Notes: generated by a model from the sequence alone, not told the origin. DNA of 7,352 bases from an uncultured Oscillospiraceae bacterium (GCA_910588455.1 CAJUPG010000086.1:1-7352), one strand, 5' to 3'; counted from the stretch's first letter, positions 1 through 6,516 are shown. Translations and numbers: made by a program.

Positions 1-890
1 CGGCGCTGTTCGGTACGGGAGAGATGACCGAGCTGATTCGGATTATCCTGCGCAACGGGGCGGGCAGCGTGGCGGCTGTGCCCATTGCGGACGGGGCCGG
101 ATATGCCGGCGGGTTTGAGGCCCTGGAGAAAGTGGAGAATCTGGCGGTGCTGGTGTGCGGCAGCACCCAGGCGGAGGTCCATACCGCTCTGCGCACCAGT
201 GTGGAGCGCTCCAGCCAGGCCCGGCGGGAGCGGATCGCCGTGGCAGGGGGCGGCGCAGGGGAGACGGTGGCCCAGCTGATCGCCCGGGCCAGGGAGCTGA
301 ACAGCGAGCGGATGGTGCTGGTGGCCCCCGGAAGTACGGATGGGGCGGGAGAGGCCCTGGACGGGGTGCGGCTGGCGGCGGCCGTAGCCGGGGCCATTGC
401 GGCGGAGAGCGACCCGGCCCTGCCCCTGAGCGGCGCGGCCCTGTACGGGCTGTATGGGGTGAGTGAGGACTACAACGACAACGAGATCGACCTGCTGGTT
501 CAGGGGGGCGTGACCCCTGTGGAGAGCGTGGGGGGGGCCATCTCGGTGGTGCGGGGCGTGACGACCCGGACCAAAACCGGCCAGGAAGAGGATTTGACCT
601 GGCGGGAGCTGTCCACCATTTTGATTGTGGACGATGTGATTCCGGCGGTGCGGGGAGCCCTGCGCAGCCGCTTCCAGCGGAGCAAAAACACTGAGCAGAG
701 CCGGGGCGCCATCCGGTCTCAGGTGATTCTGACGCTGGAGAACAAGCTCAGCCGGGAGATTATCACCGGATACGACGGCGTAAGGGTGAGCGTGGACCCG
801 GAGCGGCCTTCGGTGTGTCTGGTGGACTTCTCCTTTACCGTGGCCCACGGCCTGAATCAGATCTGGCTGACGGCCCACATTACCATCTGA
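1..890 (+). CDS. Contractile tail sheath protein (5' end outside window)
   Basis: Sheath subunit that polymerises around the tail tube and contracts to drive it through a target envelope. The frame is open to the window edge: codons from position 3 read ALFGTGE before the first Met at 24, and this stretch belongs with what follows, so the gene starts upstream. About 295 residues are visible, against roughly 350-480 in Gram-positive sheath proteins such as PBSX XkdK. The C-terminal half has the family pattern: a VRGVTTRT strand, then ILIVDDVIPAVRGALRSRF, a basic N-x-x-x-S-R-G-A-I segment, and a closing beta-rich segment ending in an I-W-L-T-A-H-I-T-I strand. In known sheaths this C-terminal region makes the intersubunit strand swaps and touches the tube. 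The tube gene follows 18 nt later, as expected. An eight-G run lies at 530-537. Family assignment is from recognised pattern and gene order, not from a search. Confidence 0.9.
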   Translation, partial: ALFGTGEMTELIRIILRNGAGSVAAVPIADGAGYAGGFEALEKVENLAVLVCGSTQAEVHTALRTSVERSSQARRERIAVAGGGAGETVAQLIARARELNSERMVLVAPGSTDGAGEALDGVRLAAAVAGAIAAESDPALPLSGAALYGLYGVSEDYNDNEIDLLVQGGVTPVESVGGAISVVRGVTTRTKTGQEEDLTWRELSTILIVDDVIPAVRGALRSRFQRSKNTEQSRGAIRSQVILTLENKLSREIITGYDGVRVSVDPERPSVCLVDFSFTVAHGLNQIWLTAHITI

Positions 891-908
891 TTGTAAGGGG
901 GGATTTTT

Positions 909-1298
909 ATGGCGATTGCGGGATTTCCGACCAGCAGCGACATCTATCTGGAGGTGGACGGCGTAAAGGTGGCCGTGGTGCAGAGCTACTCCGCCCGGGC
1001 GGTGAAGACAAGCACTACGGTGGAGGCCTTCGGGGAGGCGGAGCCAGTGGCCACCGTGGCGGGGCAGACCACCCACGCCCTGGAGCTGACACGGCTGTAC
1101 GCCACCGATGAGGCCATCCGGGACGGCATCGACTTCTACAGCCTGGATGGGTTTTCACTGGTGATCTGCAAGCCGGACCGGAAGATTATCTATTCCGACT
1201 GCCAGTGGAGCAGCATCAGCGAGACCGGCACCCTGGGCAACATGGTGCTGGAAAAGGTGGGCATTGTGGCCGCCAAGCGGCTGGAGACGGAGGTGTAA
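909..1298 (+). CDS. Tail tube protein (XkdM-like)
   Basis: Subunit of the inner tail tube enclosed by the sheath. The product is 129 residues, slightly shorter than PBSX XkdM (about 147) but in the range of compact tube proteins. It is beta-rich: an N-terminal strand with a D-I-Y-L-E-V-D-G turn (residues 11-18), a central A-L-E-L-T-R-L strand (58-64), and a C-terminal pair around C-K-P-D-R-K-I-I-Y-S-D-C (87-98) and N-M-V-L-E-K-V-G-I-V-A (111-121). This suits the beta-barrel tube fold shared by phage tubes and Hcp. The start is set by a strong AAGGGGGG site at 895-902, six nt before the ATG. Position directly after the sheath gene is the strongest evidence; the sequence itself is divergent. 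Confidence 0.85.
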   Translation: MAIAGFPTSSDIYLEVDGVKVAVVQSYSARAVKTSTTVEAFGEAEPVATVAGQTTHALELTRLYATDEAIRDGIDFYSLDGFSLVICKPDRKIIYSDCQWSSISETGTLGNMVLEKVGIVAAKRLETEV

Positions 1299-1302
1299 TT
1301 TC

Positions 1303-1950
1303 ATGGAGGAGTGTATTTTGGCCCGGGCGGACCGGCTGGAGCTGGAGGACGGGAGGAGCCTGCGGCTGCTGTCCGCGCTGGAGGTCCTCCAGGCCCGGCG
1401 GGAGGCGGACGGACTGGCCCAGGGAGAGAGCGAGCGGGCCCTGTGCGCCAACGCCTGCCTGCTGGCCCGGGCGCTGGAGCGGGAGGGCGCGCCTGTGTTT
1501 GCGGGGGGACAGGGGGTGCTGTCCCGGCTGACCGTGGGGGAAATCGCGGCGTTGAGCAGCCGGTGGTGGGCCTTCAATAAAAAAGCGAACCCCTCCCCCG
1601 GCATTCCGGAGGAGGAGCTGGAGAAGGTAAAAAAAAAACTGAGAGACCACCCCCAGGAGCGGCTGCGGTGGCGGGTGCTGAAGCGGTTCCGGGCTCTGCC
1701 TACGGAGGCGCGGGCCCGGTCGATGCTGGACCGGGACTATCTGTGGTGTCTGGCCCAGGAGCTGCTGGACCAGGAGGAGGAGCTGGACCGGCTGTGTCCC
1801 GCCTGCCGGGAGCGGGCGGAGGAGAACCGGTGCCCCGGCTGCGGGGCCCCGGTGGGAGAGAGGGTGCGGGAGAGCAACCCGCACTTTGACTGGGAGAGGT
1901 TTGAGCGGATGAAGAGAGGAGGCGGGGACGGTGACGGATTATCTGGCTGA
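1303..1950 (+). CDS. Tail assembly chaperone with C-terminal four-cysteine domain (XkdN/gpG-position)
   Basis: The 215-residue product sits where tail assembly chaperones (lambda gpG/gpGT, PBSX XkdN) lie, between the tube and the tape measure position. Residues 1-95 look like such a chaperone: an L-E-D-G-R-S-L-R-L-L-S-A-L-E-V-L opening, paired helices, then L-T-V-G-E-I-A-A-L-S-S-R-W-W. A second, helical and charged part follows (about 100-160), then C165-x2-C168-x8-C177-x2-C180, which resembles two zinc knuckles and is not usual in this family. The ATG at 1303 is chosen over an upstream in-frame ATG (1264) because GGAGGT at 1289-1294 lies eight nt before it and the longer form would run through the tube gene. 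A run of ten A (1629-1638) encodes Lys110-112 and may be a slippage site. The last 20 nt overlap the next gene. Chaperone role is inferred from position and a weak pattern. Confidence 0.7.
   Translation: MEECILARADRLELEDGRSLRLLSALEVLQARREADGLAQGESERALCANACLLARALEREGAPVFAGGQGVLSRLTVGEIAALSSRWWAFNKKANPSPGIPEEELEKVKKKLRDHPQERLRWRVLKRFRALPTEARARSMLDRDYLWCLAQELLDQEEELDRLCPACRERAEENRCPGCGAPVGERVRESNPHFDWERFERMKRGGGDGDGLSG
1629..1671 (+). other. Candidate frameshift/slippage signal: A10 run plus stem-loop
   Basis: Ten consecutive A (1629-1638) occur in a GC-rich gene, read as GTA AAA AAA AAA CTG, and contain A-AAA-AAA heptamers. Eight nt downstream, CCACC at 1647-1651 can pair with GGTGG at 1667-1671; the stem continues inward with C-G, A-T and G-C pairs interrupted by a mismatch and a bulge, leaving loop 1657-1662. 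Spacing fits a -1 ribosomal frameshift signal. A -1 shift would give a 195-residue product ending at 1889; loss of one A in the mRNA would stop at TGA 1641-1643 after the chaperone domain. Function is untested. Confidence 0.4.
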
Positions 1951-2536
1951 GAGCCTGGCGCTGCTGGAGGACTGGGAAGAAGGGGAGAACTGGGACTGGC
2001 CGGAGAAAAAGCGGGTCCCGGCCTATGGAGCGATTTCCGCGCTGGAGGAGGCGGGACCGCCGGCGGCTTTGGGGAGAGAGGCCGCCGGGGAGACCGGTTC
2101 CCGGCGCGTTGACATAGATGCGATGCTTCAGGTGCATCATTGGGAGTTGGAAGAGAACGGACAGGGGGCGCTTTGGCGCCGCCTCTTCCATCCGGCGGGG
2201 GACCAGGACCCCCCGGCGGATACAGCGTGGGAGAGGGCGTGGGAAGCGGCATTCTGGACGGAGGAAGAGTTGGAGGACCCGGACCGGCGCGGAGGGGCTG
2301 CCGAAGGGGGTTCTGCGCTGCTGGCGCAGCTGCAAAAGAGCGGGCTGGCAGCGCAGAACAGCCGGAGGCGGGACGCGCCGGAGGAGCCGGGTTGGACCTG
2401 GCCCCTGGCACAGAGCAGGGGACTGGGGACCCGGCGGGAGGAGGAAACGGTTCAGGGGCTGGATGCGGTCCAGCGGGTGGACCGGGCCTTCCGCCGGGAC
2501 GCGCGCCGATATGACGGCGGATTTTCGTTGTTTTAG
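1931..2536 (+). CDS. Unrecognised Trp-rich acidic protein in the tape measure position
   Basis: I do not recognise this 201-residue protein. It starts at GTG 1931, supported by GAGAGGAGG at 1914-1922 eight nt upstream, and overlaps the chaperone gene by 20 nt, so translation is probably coupled. It is hydrophilic, with ten tryptophans (three near residues 15-23, four at 82-109, two at 155-157), an acidic N-terminal half (ALLEDWEEGENWDW region) and a basic C-terminus. The last part, 179-201, is a charged helix followed by R-R-Y-D-G-G-F-S-L-F, the most motif-like piece. No signal peptide, membrane segment or long coiled coil is visible. A tape measure would normally lie here but is usually over 600 residues, helical, with hydrophobic stretches, and this protein is none of these. 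It could be a tail accessory or assembly factor, or the second part of a chaperone pair. The codon pattern, clean start and conserved tandem packing support a real gene. Confidence 0.7.
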   Translation: MTDYLAESLALLEDWEEGENWDWPEKKRVPAYGAISALEEAGPPAALGREAAGETGSRRVDIDAMLQVHHWELEENGQGALWRRLFHPAGDQDPPADTAWERAWEAAFWTEEELEDPDRRGGAAEGGSALLAQLQKSGLAAQNSRRRDAPEEPGWTWPLAQSRGLGTRREEETVQGLDAVQRVDRAFRRDARRYDGGFSLF

Positions 2537-2554
2537 AGTGAGGAGGGATGCGGG

Positions 2555-3112
2555 ATGCTTTTGGCTCCGATGCGCTATAAGGACTACAGCTGGCCCCACA
2601 ACCCCAGGGTGTATTCCATCGACTATGAGCGAAAGATGGCGGTGAATAAAATTCCCTTCGGGTATTACTTTTTGCAGGATCTGGGCCGGACCCGCCGGGT
2701 GATGCGGGGAGAGGGGGAGTTCTGCGGGGAGGACGCCTACGCCCAGTTCGGGGCGCTGGCCAACGTGTTTTATGACAAGGGTCCGGGGATGCTGATCCAT
2801 CCCCTGTGGCAGAGCGCCAGCGCCTATTTTGTGGAGCTGCGGCTGGAGCAGGAGCCCAGACCCTGGTATGTGCGGTATTCCTTCGCCTTTTGGGAGGATA
2901 TGAGCTACTACAGCGGCGAAGCCCGGCCCTTGCAGGAGCGGAAAACGGCGGCTGCCGGCGCCGCTGCGCAGGTGCATCAGGTTGTGAAGGGGGAAACGCT
3001 TTGGGGAATTGCCCAGAAGTATGGGCTGTCCATGCAGTCCCTGGTCGGGCTGAACCCGGGGATGAAAAATCCCAATCAGATCCAGGTGGGAGATGAGGTG
3101 AGAATCCGTTGA
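2555..3112 (+). CDS. LysM baseplate/tail protein (XkdP-like)
   Basis: The 185-residue product has an N-terminal domain (about 1-120) rich in aromatic residues, including Y-K-D-Y-S-W-P-H-N-P (8-17) and a G-x-L-A-N-V-F segment (66-72), resembling the N-terminal part of Gram-positive LysM tail proteins of the XkdP type. An Ala/Gly-rich linker (131-139) leads to a full LysM domain (140-185): V-V-K-G-E-T-L-W-G-I-A-Q-K-Y-G-L-S, then L-N-P-G and a closing I-Q-V-G-D-E-V-R-I. LysM binds glycan, and in baseplate proteins of this kind it is thought to hold hub parts or peptidoglycan. The ATG at 2555 is preceded by AGGAGGG (2541-2547) with seven nt spacing. The stop overlaps the TTG start of the hub gene. 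In PBSX, xkdP follows the tape measure gene xkdO, which is not seen here. Confidence 0.88.
   Translation: MLLAPMRYKDYSWPHNPRVYSIDYERKMAVNKIPFGYYFLQDLGRTRRVMRGEGEFCGEDAYAQFGALANVFYDKGPGMLIHPLWQSASAYFVELRLEQEPRPWYVRYSFAFWEDMSYYSGEARPLQERKTAAAGAAAQVHQVVKGETLWGIAQKYGLSMQSLVGLNPGMKNPNQIQVGDEVRIR
3095..3111 (+). promoter_or_regulatory. Ribosome binding site and TTG start in a TTGA overlap
   Basis: GAGGTGA (3095-3101) lies seven nt before TTG at 3109. The TTG shares two bases with the TGA stop (3110-3112) of the LysM gene. No later ATG preserves the N-terminal beta strand of the hub protein, so the TTG start is preferred and implies coupled translation. Confidence 0.75.
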
Positions 3113-4053
3113 CCGCCTTTGTTTATACCCGGTCCGGGGAGGGCTGGCAGCTGCCGGCCCCCCTGGCCTGGGAGCTGGAGTATACCACCGGGTCCCCCTG
3201 CGACAGCTTTTGGATGCGCTGCCCCTGGGACCCGGACAACGACCCGGAGCCCAGCGCCTGGGTGCGGTTTCAGGCTACGGACGAGAAGGGCGTGCTGTTT
3301 GAGGGGGTGGTGGATGAGTGTGAAGCCTCCTTAACCGCGGACGGCGCTCTGCTGGAGCTGTCCGGCCGGGGGATGGCCGCCCTGCTGCTGGACAATGAGG
3401 CTTTGGGGCAGGACTATGAGACCGCCACGCTGGCGGACATTCTCCGGGACCACGCGGTTCCCTACGGTATTGCCGTCGGGGAGACGGCGGCTATGCCGCC
3501 GGTGGAGCGGTTCTCCGTGGCCACAGGCAGCAGCGAGTGGTCGGTGCTGGAGGAGTTTTGCCGGTATTATGGGGGAATCGCACCCCGGTTTGACCAACAG
3601 GGGAAGCTTGTGATTGCCCCCTGGCGGGACGGGGAGGCGCTTTTCATCGGCGACAGCACGCCGGTGACCCGGATGCTGTGCCGGGACAGGCGGTATGGGG
3701 TGCTGTCTGAAATTGTGGTCCGGGACCGCTACCGGCACTGGACGCAACGGGTGAACAACCCCAGGCTGGCCGACGGCAGATGCCGGCGGATTCTGACTAT
3801 GCCGGGGAAGAGCAATTTCAAGGCTATGCGCTACAACGGACAGTTTCAGATCGAGCGGTCCAGCGCGGAGCTGCTGCGGCTGGAAATTGACGTGCCCATT
3901 CCCTTTTTCGCGCGGCCGGGCGACCTGGTGCAGGTGGAGCGCACGGGCTGGCGGCGCAATGGCCGCTACCGGACGGCGCGGGTGACGGTGGGGACGGACG
4001 GCTCCGGGGCGTGGAGCCGGCTGGAGCTGGCTCCGCCGGATATTTTGCTGTAG
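3109..4053 (+). CDS. Baseplate hub protein, gpD/gp44-like (XkdQ-like)
   Basis: Central baseplate hub subunit that joins the tail tube to the spike, of the Mu gp44 / P2 gpD / T4 gp27 kind; PBSX XkdQ is the nearest well-known equivalent (about 325 residues against 314 here). Visible marks are the early beta domain with W-V-R-F and G-V-L-F-E-G-V-V-D-E (51-54, 61-70), then the family pattern L-S-G-R-G-M-A-A-L-L-L-D-N-E-A (84-98), a segment around L-A-D-I-L-R-D-H (108-115), W-S-V-L-E-E-F-C-R-Y-Y-G (144-155), and the C-terminal F-F-A-R-P-G-D-L-V-Q-V (266-276) that returns to the hub core. TTG is the start, overlapping the previous stop. No peptidoglycan hydrolase domain is fused to it. Confidence 0.85.
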   Translation: MTAFVYTRSGEGWQLPAPLAWELEYTTGSPCDSFWMRCPWDPDNDPEPSAWVRFQATDEKGVLFEGVVDECEASLTADGALLELSGRGMAALLLDNEALGQDYETATLADILRDHAVPYGIAVGETAAMPPVERFSVATGSSEWSVLEEFCRYYGGIAPRFDQQGKLVIAPWRDGEALFIGDSTPVTRMLCRDRRYGVLSEIVVRDRYRHWTQRVNNPRLADGRCRRILTMPGKSNFKAMRYNGQFQIERSSAELLRLEIDVPIPFFARPGDLVQVERTGWRRNGRYRTARVTVGTDGSGAWSRLELAPPDILL

Positions 4054-4067
4054 GGAGATGACAGAAA

Positions 4068-4460
4068 ATGTGGACGACAGGACGGACTGCCCAGAAACGG
4101 TCCTATACCGCCGGGGCGGACAGCGGACGGGTGACCTTGGAGGGGGATCCGGCGGGGGTGTACCTGGGCGGAGAGCGGCGGTGGCTGCCGGTGTATTCCC
4201 CCGGGGGGTACTACTGGAAGCCCGCAAAGGACGAGCAGGTGGCGGTGCTCCATATGGGGACGGAGCAGGAGGCCCCCTGCGTGGTGGGCCGGATCCAGGA
4301 GAAGCCGGAGGAAGAGCTGGAGGCCGGAGAGGTGCTGCTGTCTGGAGGGCGGGCCAGAGTGAAGCTGGGCAAATATGGTCTGGAGCTGAAGGGGACCATA
4401 TACGTGGACGGCAAGGAGCTGAAGGAACTGATTCGGGAGCTGATCCGGGAGCTGATGTAG
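4068..4460 (+). CDS. Baseplate spike protein, gpV/gp45-like, short form
   Basis: The 130-residue product resembles the OB-fold plus short beta-prism of tail spikes (Mu gp45, P2 gpV). Residues 40-75 read L-P-V-Y-S-P-G-G-Y-Y-W-K-P, then D-E-Q-V-A-V-L-H-M-G and C-V-V-G-R-I, the usual OB-fold strands. The E-A-G-E-V-L-L-S-G segment (85-93) and L-G-K-Y-G-L-E-L-K-G-T-I-Y-V-D-G (100-115) match the start of the spike helix. The protein then ends in a helix built on E-L-I-R repeats (117-130) rather than the metal-binding H-x-H tip of many spikes. The ATG at 4068 is preferred over one at 4058, whose frame gives only Gly/Arg-rich shadow protein; AGGGAG at 4052-4057 lies ten nt upstream. Placement between hub and gp25-like genes fits the spike role. 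In PBSX this slot holds XkdR, so that is the alternative label. Confidence 0.72.
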   Translation: MWTTGRTAQKRSYTAGADSGRVTLEGDPAGVYLGGERRWLPVYSPGGYYWKPAKDEQVAVLHMGTEQEAPCVVGRIQEKPEEELEAGEVLLSGGRARVKLGKYGLELKGTIYVDGKELKELIRELIRELM

Positions 4461-4476
4461 ACGGGAGAGGTGCGAA

Positions 4477-4842
4477 ATGGAGCTTTTGATTCGGGATGGA
4501 GACTATGTGCCCGACGGGGCGGGGGGCTTTGAGAGGCTGGAAGGGGCCCAGGAGGTGCTGGAGCGGGTCCTCTTCCGGCTGACCGCCCGGCGGGGCGGAA
4601 TGCCGTTCCTGCCGGAGCTGGGGAGCTGCCTGCATACGCTGGGACGGGAGCGGCCCTCAGAGCGCCGGGAGCTGGCCGCCCAGTATGTGAGCCAGGCCTT
4701 GGCTCAGGAGCGGGATTTACAGGTGGAACAGGTGGAGCTGGCCGACGGAACGGATGGCGGCATGATGCTGCGGGTTTACCTGAAGTGGCAGGGAGAGCGG
4801 CTTCAGGTGGAGACGAGGATTGGAGCAGGGGGGCGCGGATGA
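4477..4842 (+). CDS. Baseplate wedge protein, gp25-like (XkdS-like)
   Basis: Small wedge subunit that in contractile machines starts sheath assembly on the baseplate (T4 gp25, P2 gpW, TssE). The product has 121 residues, the right size. The family layout is visible: an N-terminal strand with D-G-D-Y-V-P-D-G, a helix E-G-A-Q-E-V-L-E-R-V-L-F-R-L (22-35), then the G-G-M-P-F-L-P-E-L-G-S turn (40-50), a second helix Y-V-S-Q-A-L (70-75), and a closing strand pair around M-M-L-R-V-Y-L-K-W (96-104). The start is ATG at 4477 with a GAGAGGT site about eight nt upstream. Its last four bases overlap the ATG of the Baseplate_J gene. PBSX XkdS is the positional equivalent. Confidence 0.82.
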   Translation: MELLIRDGDYVPDGAGGFERLEGAQEVLERVLFRLTARRGGMPFLPELGSCLHTLGRERPSERRELAAQYVSQALAQERDLQVEQVELADGTDGGMMLRVYLKWQGERLQVETRIGAGGRG

Positions 4843-5891
4843 AAACGACAGAGGAAATTTTTCAGGAGATGCTGGACAGCTTTGCCCGGCGTACCGGCCT
4901 GGAGATCCAAGGGGGCTGCGACTTGGCGGCGCGGCTGTACGCCGTGGCGGCCCAGGTATACAGCCTGCTGGTCCAGGGGGAGTGGACGGTGCGGCAATGC
5001 TTTCCCCAGACGGCGGAGGGGGCGTATCTGGAGCGCCACGCCCAGCTGCGGGGACTGGAGCGCAAGCAGGCGGCCTGTGCCCAGGGGGTGGTGCGGTTTT
5101 TCGCGGGACAGGGCACCGGCGTGGACCGGACGGTGGGACAGGGGACGGTGTGCATGACGGCGGGACTGGTGCGGTTTGAGACCACCCGGGAGGCCGTTCT
5201 GGCGGCGGGGGCGAGCTATGTGGACGTGCCCGTGCGAGCCCTGGAGCCAGGGAGCCAGGGGAATATTCTGGCCGGGGCCATCGTATCCATGGCGGTGGCT
5301 CCGGTGGGGGTGCGCAGCTGTACCAATCCGGAGGCATTCGCCGGAGGCGGGGACACGGAGACCGATGAGGAGCTGCGGGAGCGGGTGATGGATACCTTCC
5401 AGCGCCTGCCCAACGGGGCCAACGCGGCCTTTTACGAGCAGGGGGCCCTGTCCTTTGAGCAGGTGGCGGCGGCGGCGGTGATTCCCCGGAGCCGGGGGAA
5501 GGGGACGGTAGACGTGATCGCGGCCACCCTGGAGGGCGCGCCTGATCAGGCGCTGCTGGAGGAGCTGCAGGCGTATTTCCAGAGCAGGCGGGAGATTGCG
5601 GTAGACGTTCAGGTGCGGGCACCCACGCTGCTGCCGGTGAATGTGACGGTGAAGGTGAAGGCCCGGAGCGGACAGAAGCAGGAGACGCTGGAGCAGGTGG
5701 AGGAGCGGCTGCGGGGCTGGTTCACCGGAAAACGGCTGGGGCAGGGGGTGCTGCTGGCTCAGCTGGGGGCGCTGGTTTACGGGTGCCCCGGCGTGGAGAA
5801 CTATCAGATCACCGTTCCCGGCGCCGATATCCCCGTGACTCGGGAGCAGCTGCCGGTGCTGTCCACACTGAAGGTGGAGGAGCTGGCATGA
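4839..5891 (+). CDS. Baseplate_J wedge protein (XkdT-like)
   Basis: Wedge protein of the Baseplate_J family (P2 gpJ, Mu gp47, PBSX XkdT), which forms the ring around the hub and links it to the fibre-bearing periphery. The product has 350 residues, almost the length of XkdT (348). Family marks are clear: A-Y-L-E-R-H-A-Q-L-R-G-L-E-R (62-75), G-V-V-R-F (83-87), L-E-P-G-S-Q-G-N-I-L-A-G-A-I (135-148), then G-G-G-D-T-E-T-D-E-E-L-R-E-R-V (169-183), with N-G-A-N-A-A-F-Y-E (192-200) and a C-terminal V-N-V-T-V-K-V strand (267-273). The ATG at 4839 is used because it overlaps the previous stop as ATGA and keeps the usual N-terminus; a longer reading from 4785 would run inside the gp25-like gene. Confidence 0.93.
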   Translation: MKTTEEIFQEMLDSFARRTGLEIQGGCDLAARLYAVAAQVYSLLVQGEWTVRQCFPQTAEGAYLERHAQLRGLERKQAACAQGVVRFFAGQGTGVDRTVGQGTVCMTAGLVRFETTREAVLAAGASYVDVPVRALEPGSQGNILAGAIVSMAVAPVGVRSCTNPEAFAGGGDTETDEELRERVMDTFQRLPNGANAAFYEQGALSFEQVAAAAVIPRSRGKGTVDVIAATLEGAPDQALLEELQAYFQSRREIAVDVQVRAPTLLPVNVTVKVKARSGQKQETLEQVEERLRGWFTGKRLGQGVLLAQLGALVYGCPGVENYQITVPGADIPVTREQLPVLSTLKVEELA

Positions 5892-6466
5892 GCTACGCGG
5901 GATATATTTGGGCGCTGCTGGAGCCTTTGGGTATTTATCGGAAAAACGGGACCTTCCAGATGGGGGAGCTTCATGCCCAGGGGGAGGCCCTGGACGGCGT
6001 GGAGGCCCGGCTGGAGGAGCTGGAGCGGGAGATGTGTCTGGCAACCGCCGGGGACTGGGGGCTGGAGCGGGTGGCCGGCCTCTTCCGCCGCCGGCCGGTG
6101 GCTCCCACCACCGAGCGGCTGCGGGCGGCGCTGGCCGCCCTGCTGCGCATTGGCGGGGACAGCTTTACCTTGGAGGCCCTCAACGATACCATCGCCGGCT
6201 GCGGCGTGCACGCGCTGGTTCAGGAGAACGGAGTTCCCAACGAGGTTGTGGTGACCTTCCCCATGGTGCCGGGCATTCCCAAGGGGTTTGAGGAGATTCG
6301 GGAGATTATTGAGGATATTCTGCCCGCCCATCTGCTGATTACCTATAACTTCTGGTATGTGACCTGGGAGGAGCTGGAACGGCGGATTTCCTCCTGGCAG
6401 GAGATCGAGGAACGGAGTTTGGACTGGGAGGGGCTGGAGACGCTGGTGCTGGATGGAGAAGCGTAG
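5888..6466 (+). CDS. gpI/DUF2313-like baseplate protein (XkdU-like)
   Basis: Last gene of the tail operon. The product has 192 residues, close to PBSX XkdU (about 193), and belongs by pattern and order to the Mu gp48 / P2 gpI / DUF2313 group, which completes the inner wedge and usually connects to tail fibres. Visible marks are a start rich in aromatics (Y-A-G-Y-I-W), a G-D-W-G-L-E-R-V-A-G-L-F (55-66) segment, helix R-A-A-L-A-A-L-L-R-I-G-G (79-90), F-T-L-E-A-L-N-D (93-100), and the late I-I-E-D-I-L-P-A-H-L-L-I-T-Y-N-F (140-155) strand typical of the family. An acidic tail of about 35 residues follows. The ATG overlaps the previous stop as ATGA. No tail fibre gene follows, which is unusual. 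Confidence 0.87.
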   Translation: MSYAGYIWALLEPLGIYRKNGTFQMGELHAQGEALDGVEARLEELEREMCLATAGDWGLERVAGLFRRRPVAPTTERLRAALAALLRIGGDSFTLEALNDTIAGCGVHALVQENGVPNEVVVTFPMVPGIPKGFEEIREIIEDILPAHLLITYNFWYVTWEELERRISSWQEIEERSLDWEGLETLVLDGEA

Positions 6467-6474
6467 AGCTCTGT

Positions 6475-6516
6475 GCGGGAAACTGTGCTAAACGTGCGGT
6501 TTCCCGCTTTCTTTTT
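6475..6516 (+). terminator. Rho-independent terminator of the tail operon
   Basis: GCGGGAAAC (6475-6483) pairs perfectly with GTTTCCCGC (6499-6507), and further GU-containing pairs can extend the stem inward. The stem is followed by TTTCTTTTT (6508-6516). It lies eight nt after the stop of the last tail gene and separates the tail operon from the ribosomal genes. Confidence 0.88.

Noticed and set aside
530..537. Run of eight G in the sheath gene as a phase-variation site
   Set aside because: The frame is intact, G runs are common in this GGG-rich cluster, and there is no sign of an alternative product.
1638..1889. Product of a -1 frameshift after the A10 run as a real T-like domain
   Set aside because: The 83-residue extension is Gly/Pro/Ala-rich like other shadow frames here and resembles no known T domain; kept only as a possibility in the findings.
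2118..2645. Plus-strand 175-codon frame overlapping the unknown protein and the LysM gene
   Set aside because: Arg/Gly-rich composition typical of a shadow frame, and it runs into the clearly coding LysM gene in another frame.
1700..2977. Long minus-strand open frame (425 codons) across the chaperone, unknown and LysM genes
   Set aside because: It is Pro/Arg/Ser-rich shadow coding from GC-rich plus-strand codons; no ribosome binding site or family pattern, and it opposes three well-supported genes. The same holds for minus-strand frames at 3331-4635, 4717-5622 and 4803-6044.
4058..4489. Alternative 143-codon frame starting ten bases before the spike gene
   Set aside because: The product is Gly/Arg-rich without structure, while the frame from 4068 has OB-fold/spike features and the right size.
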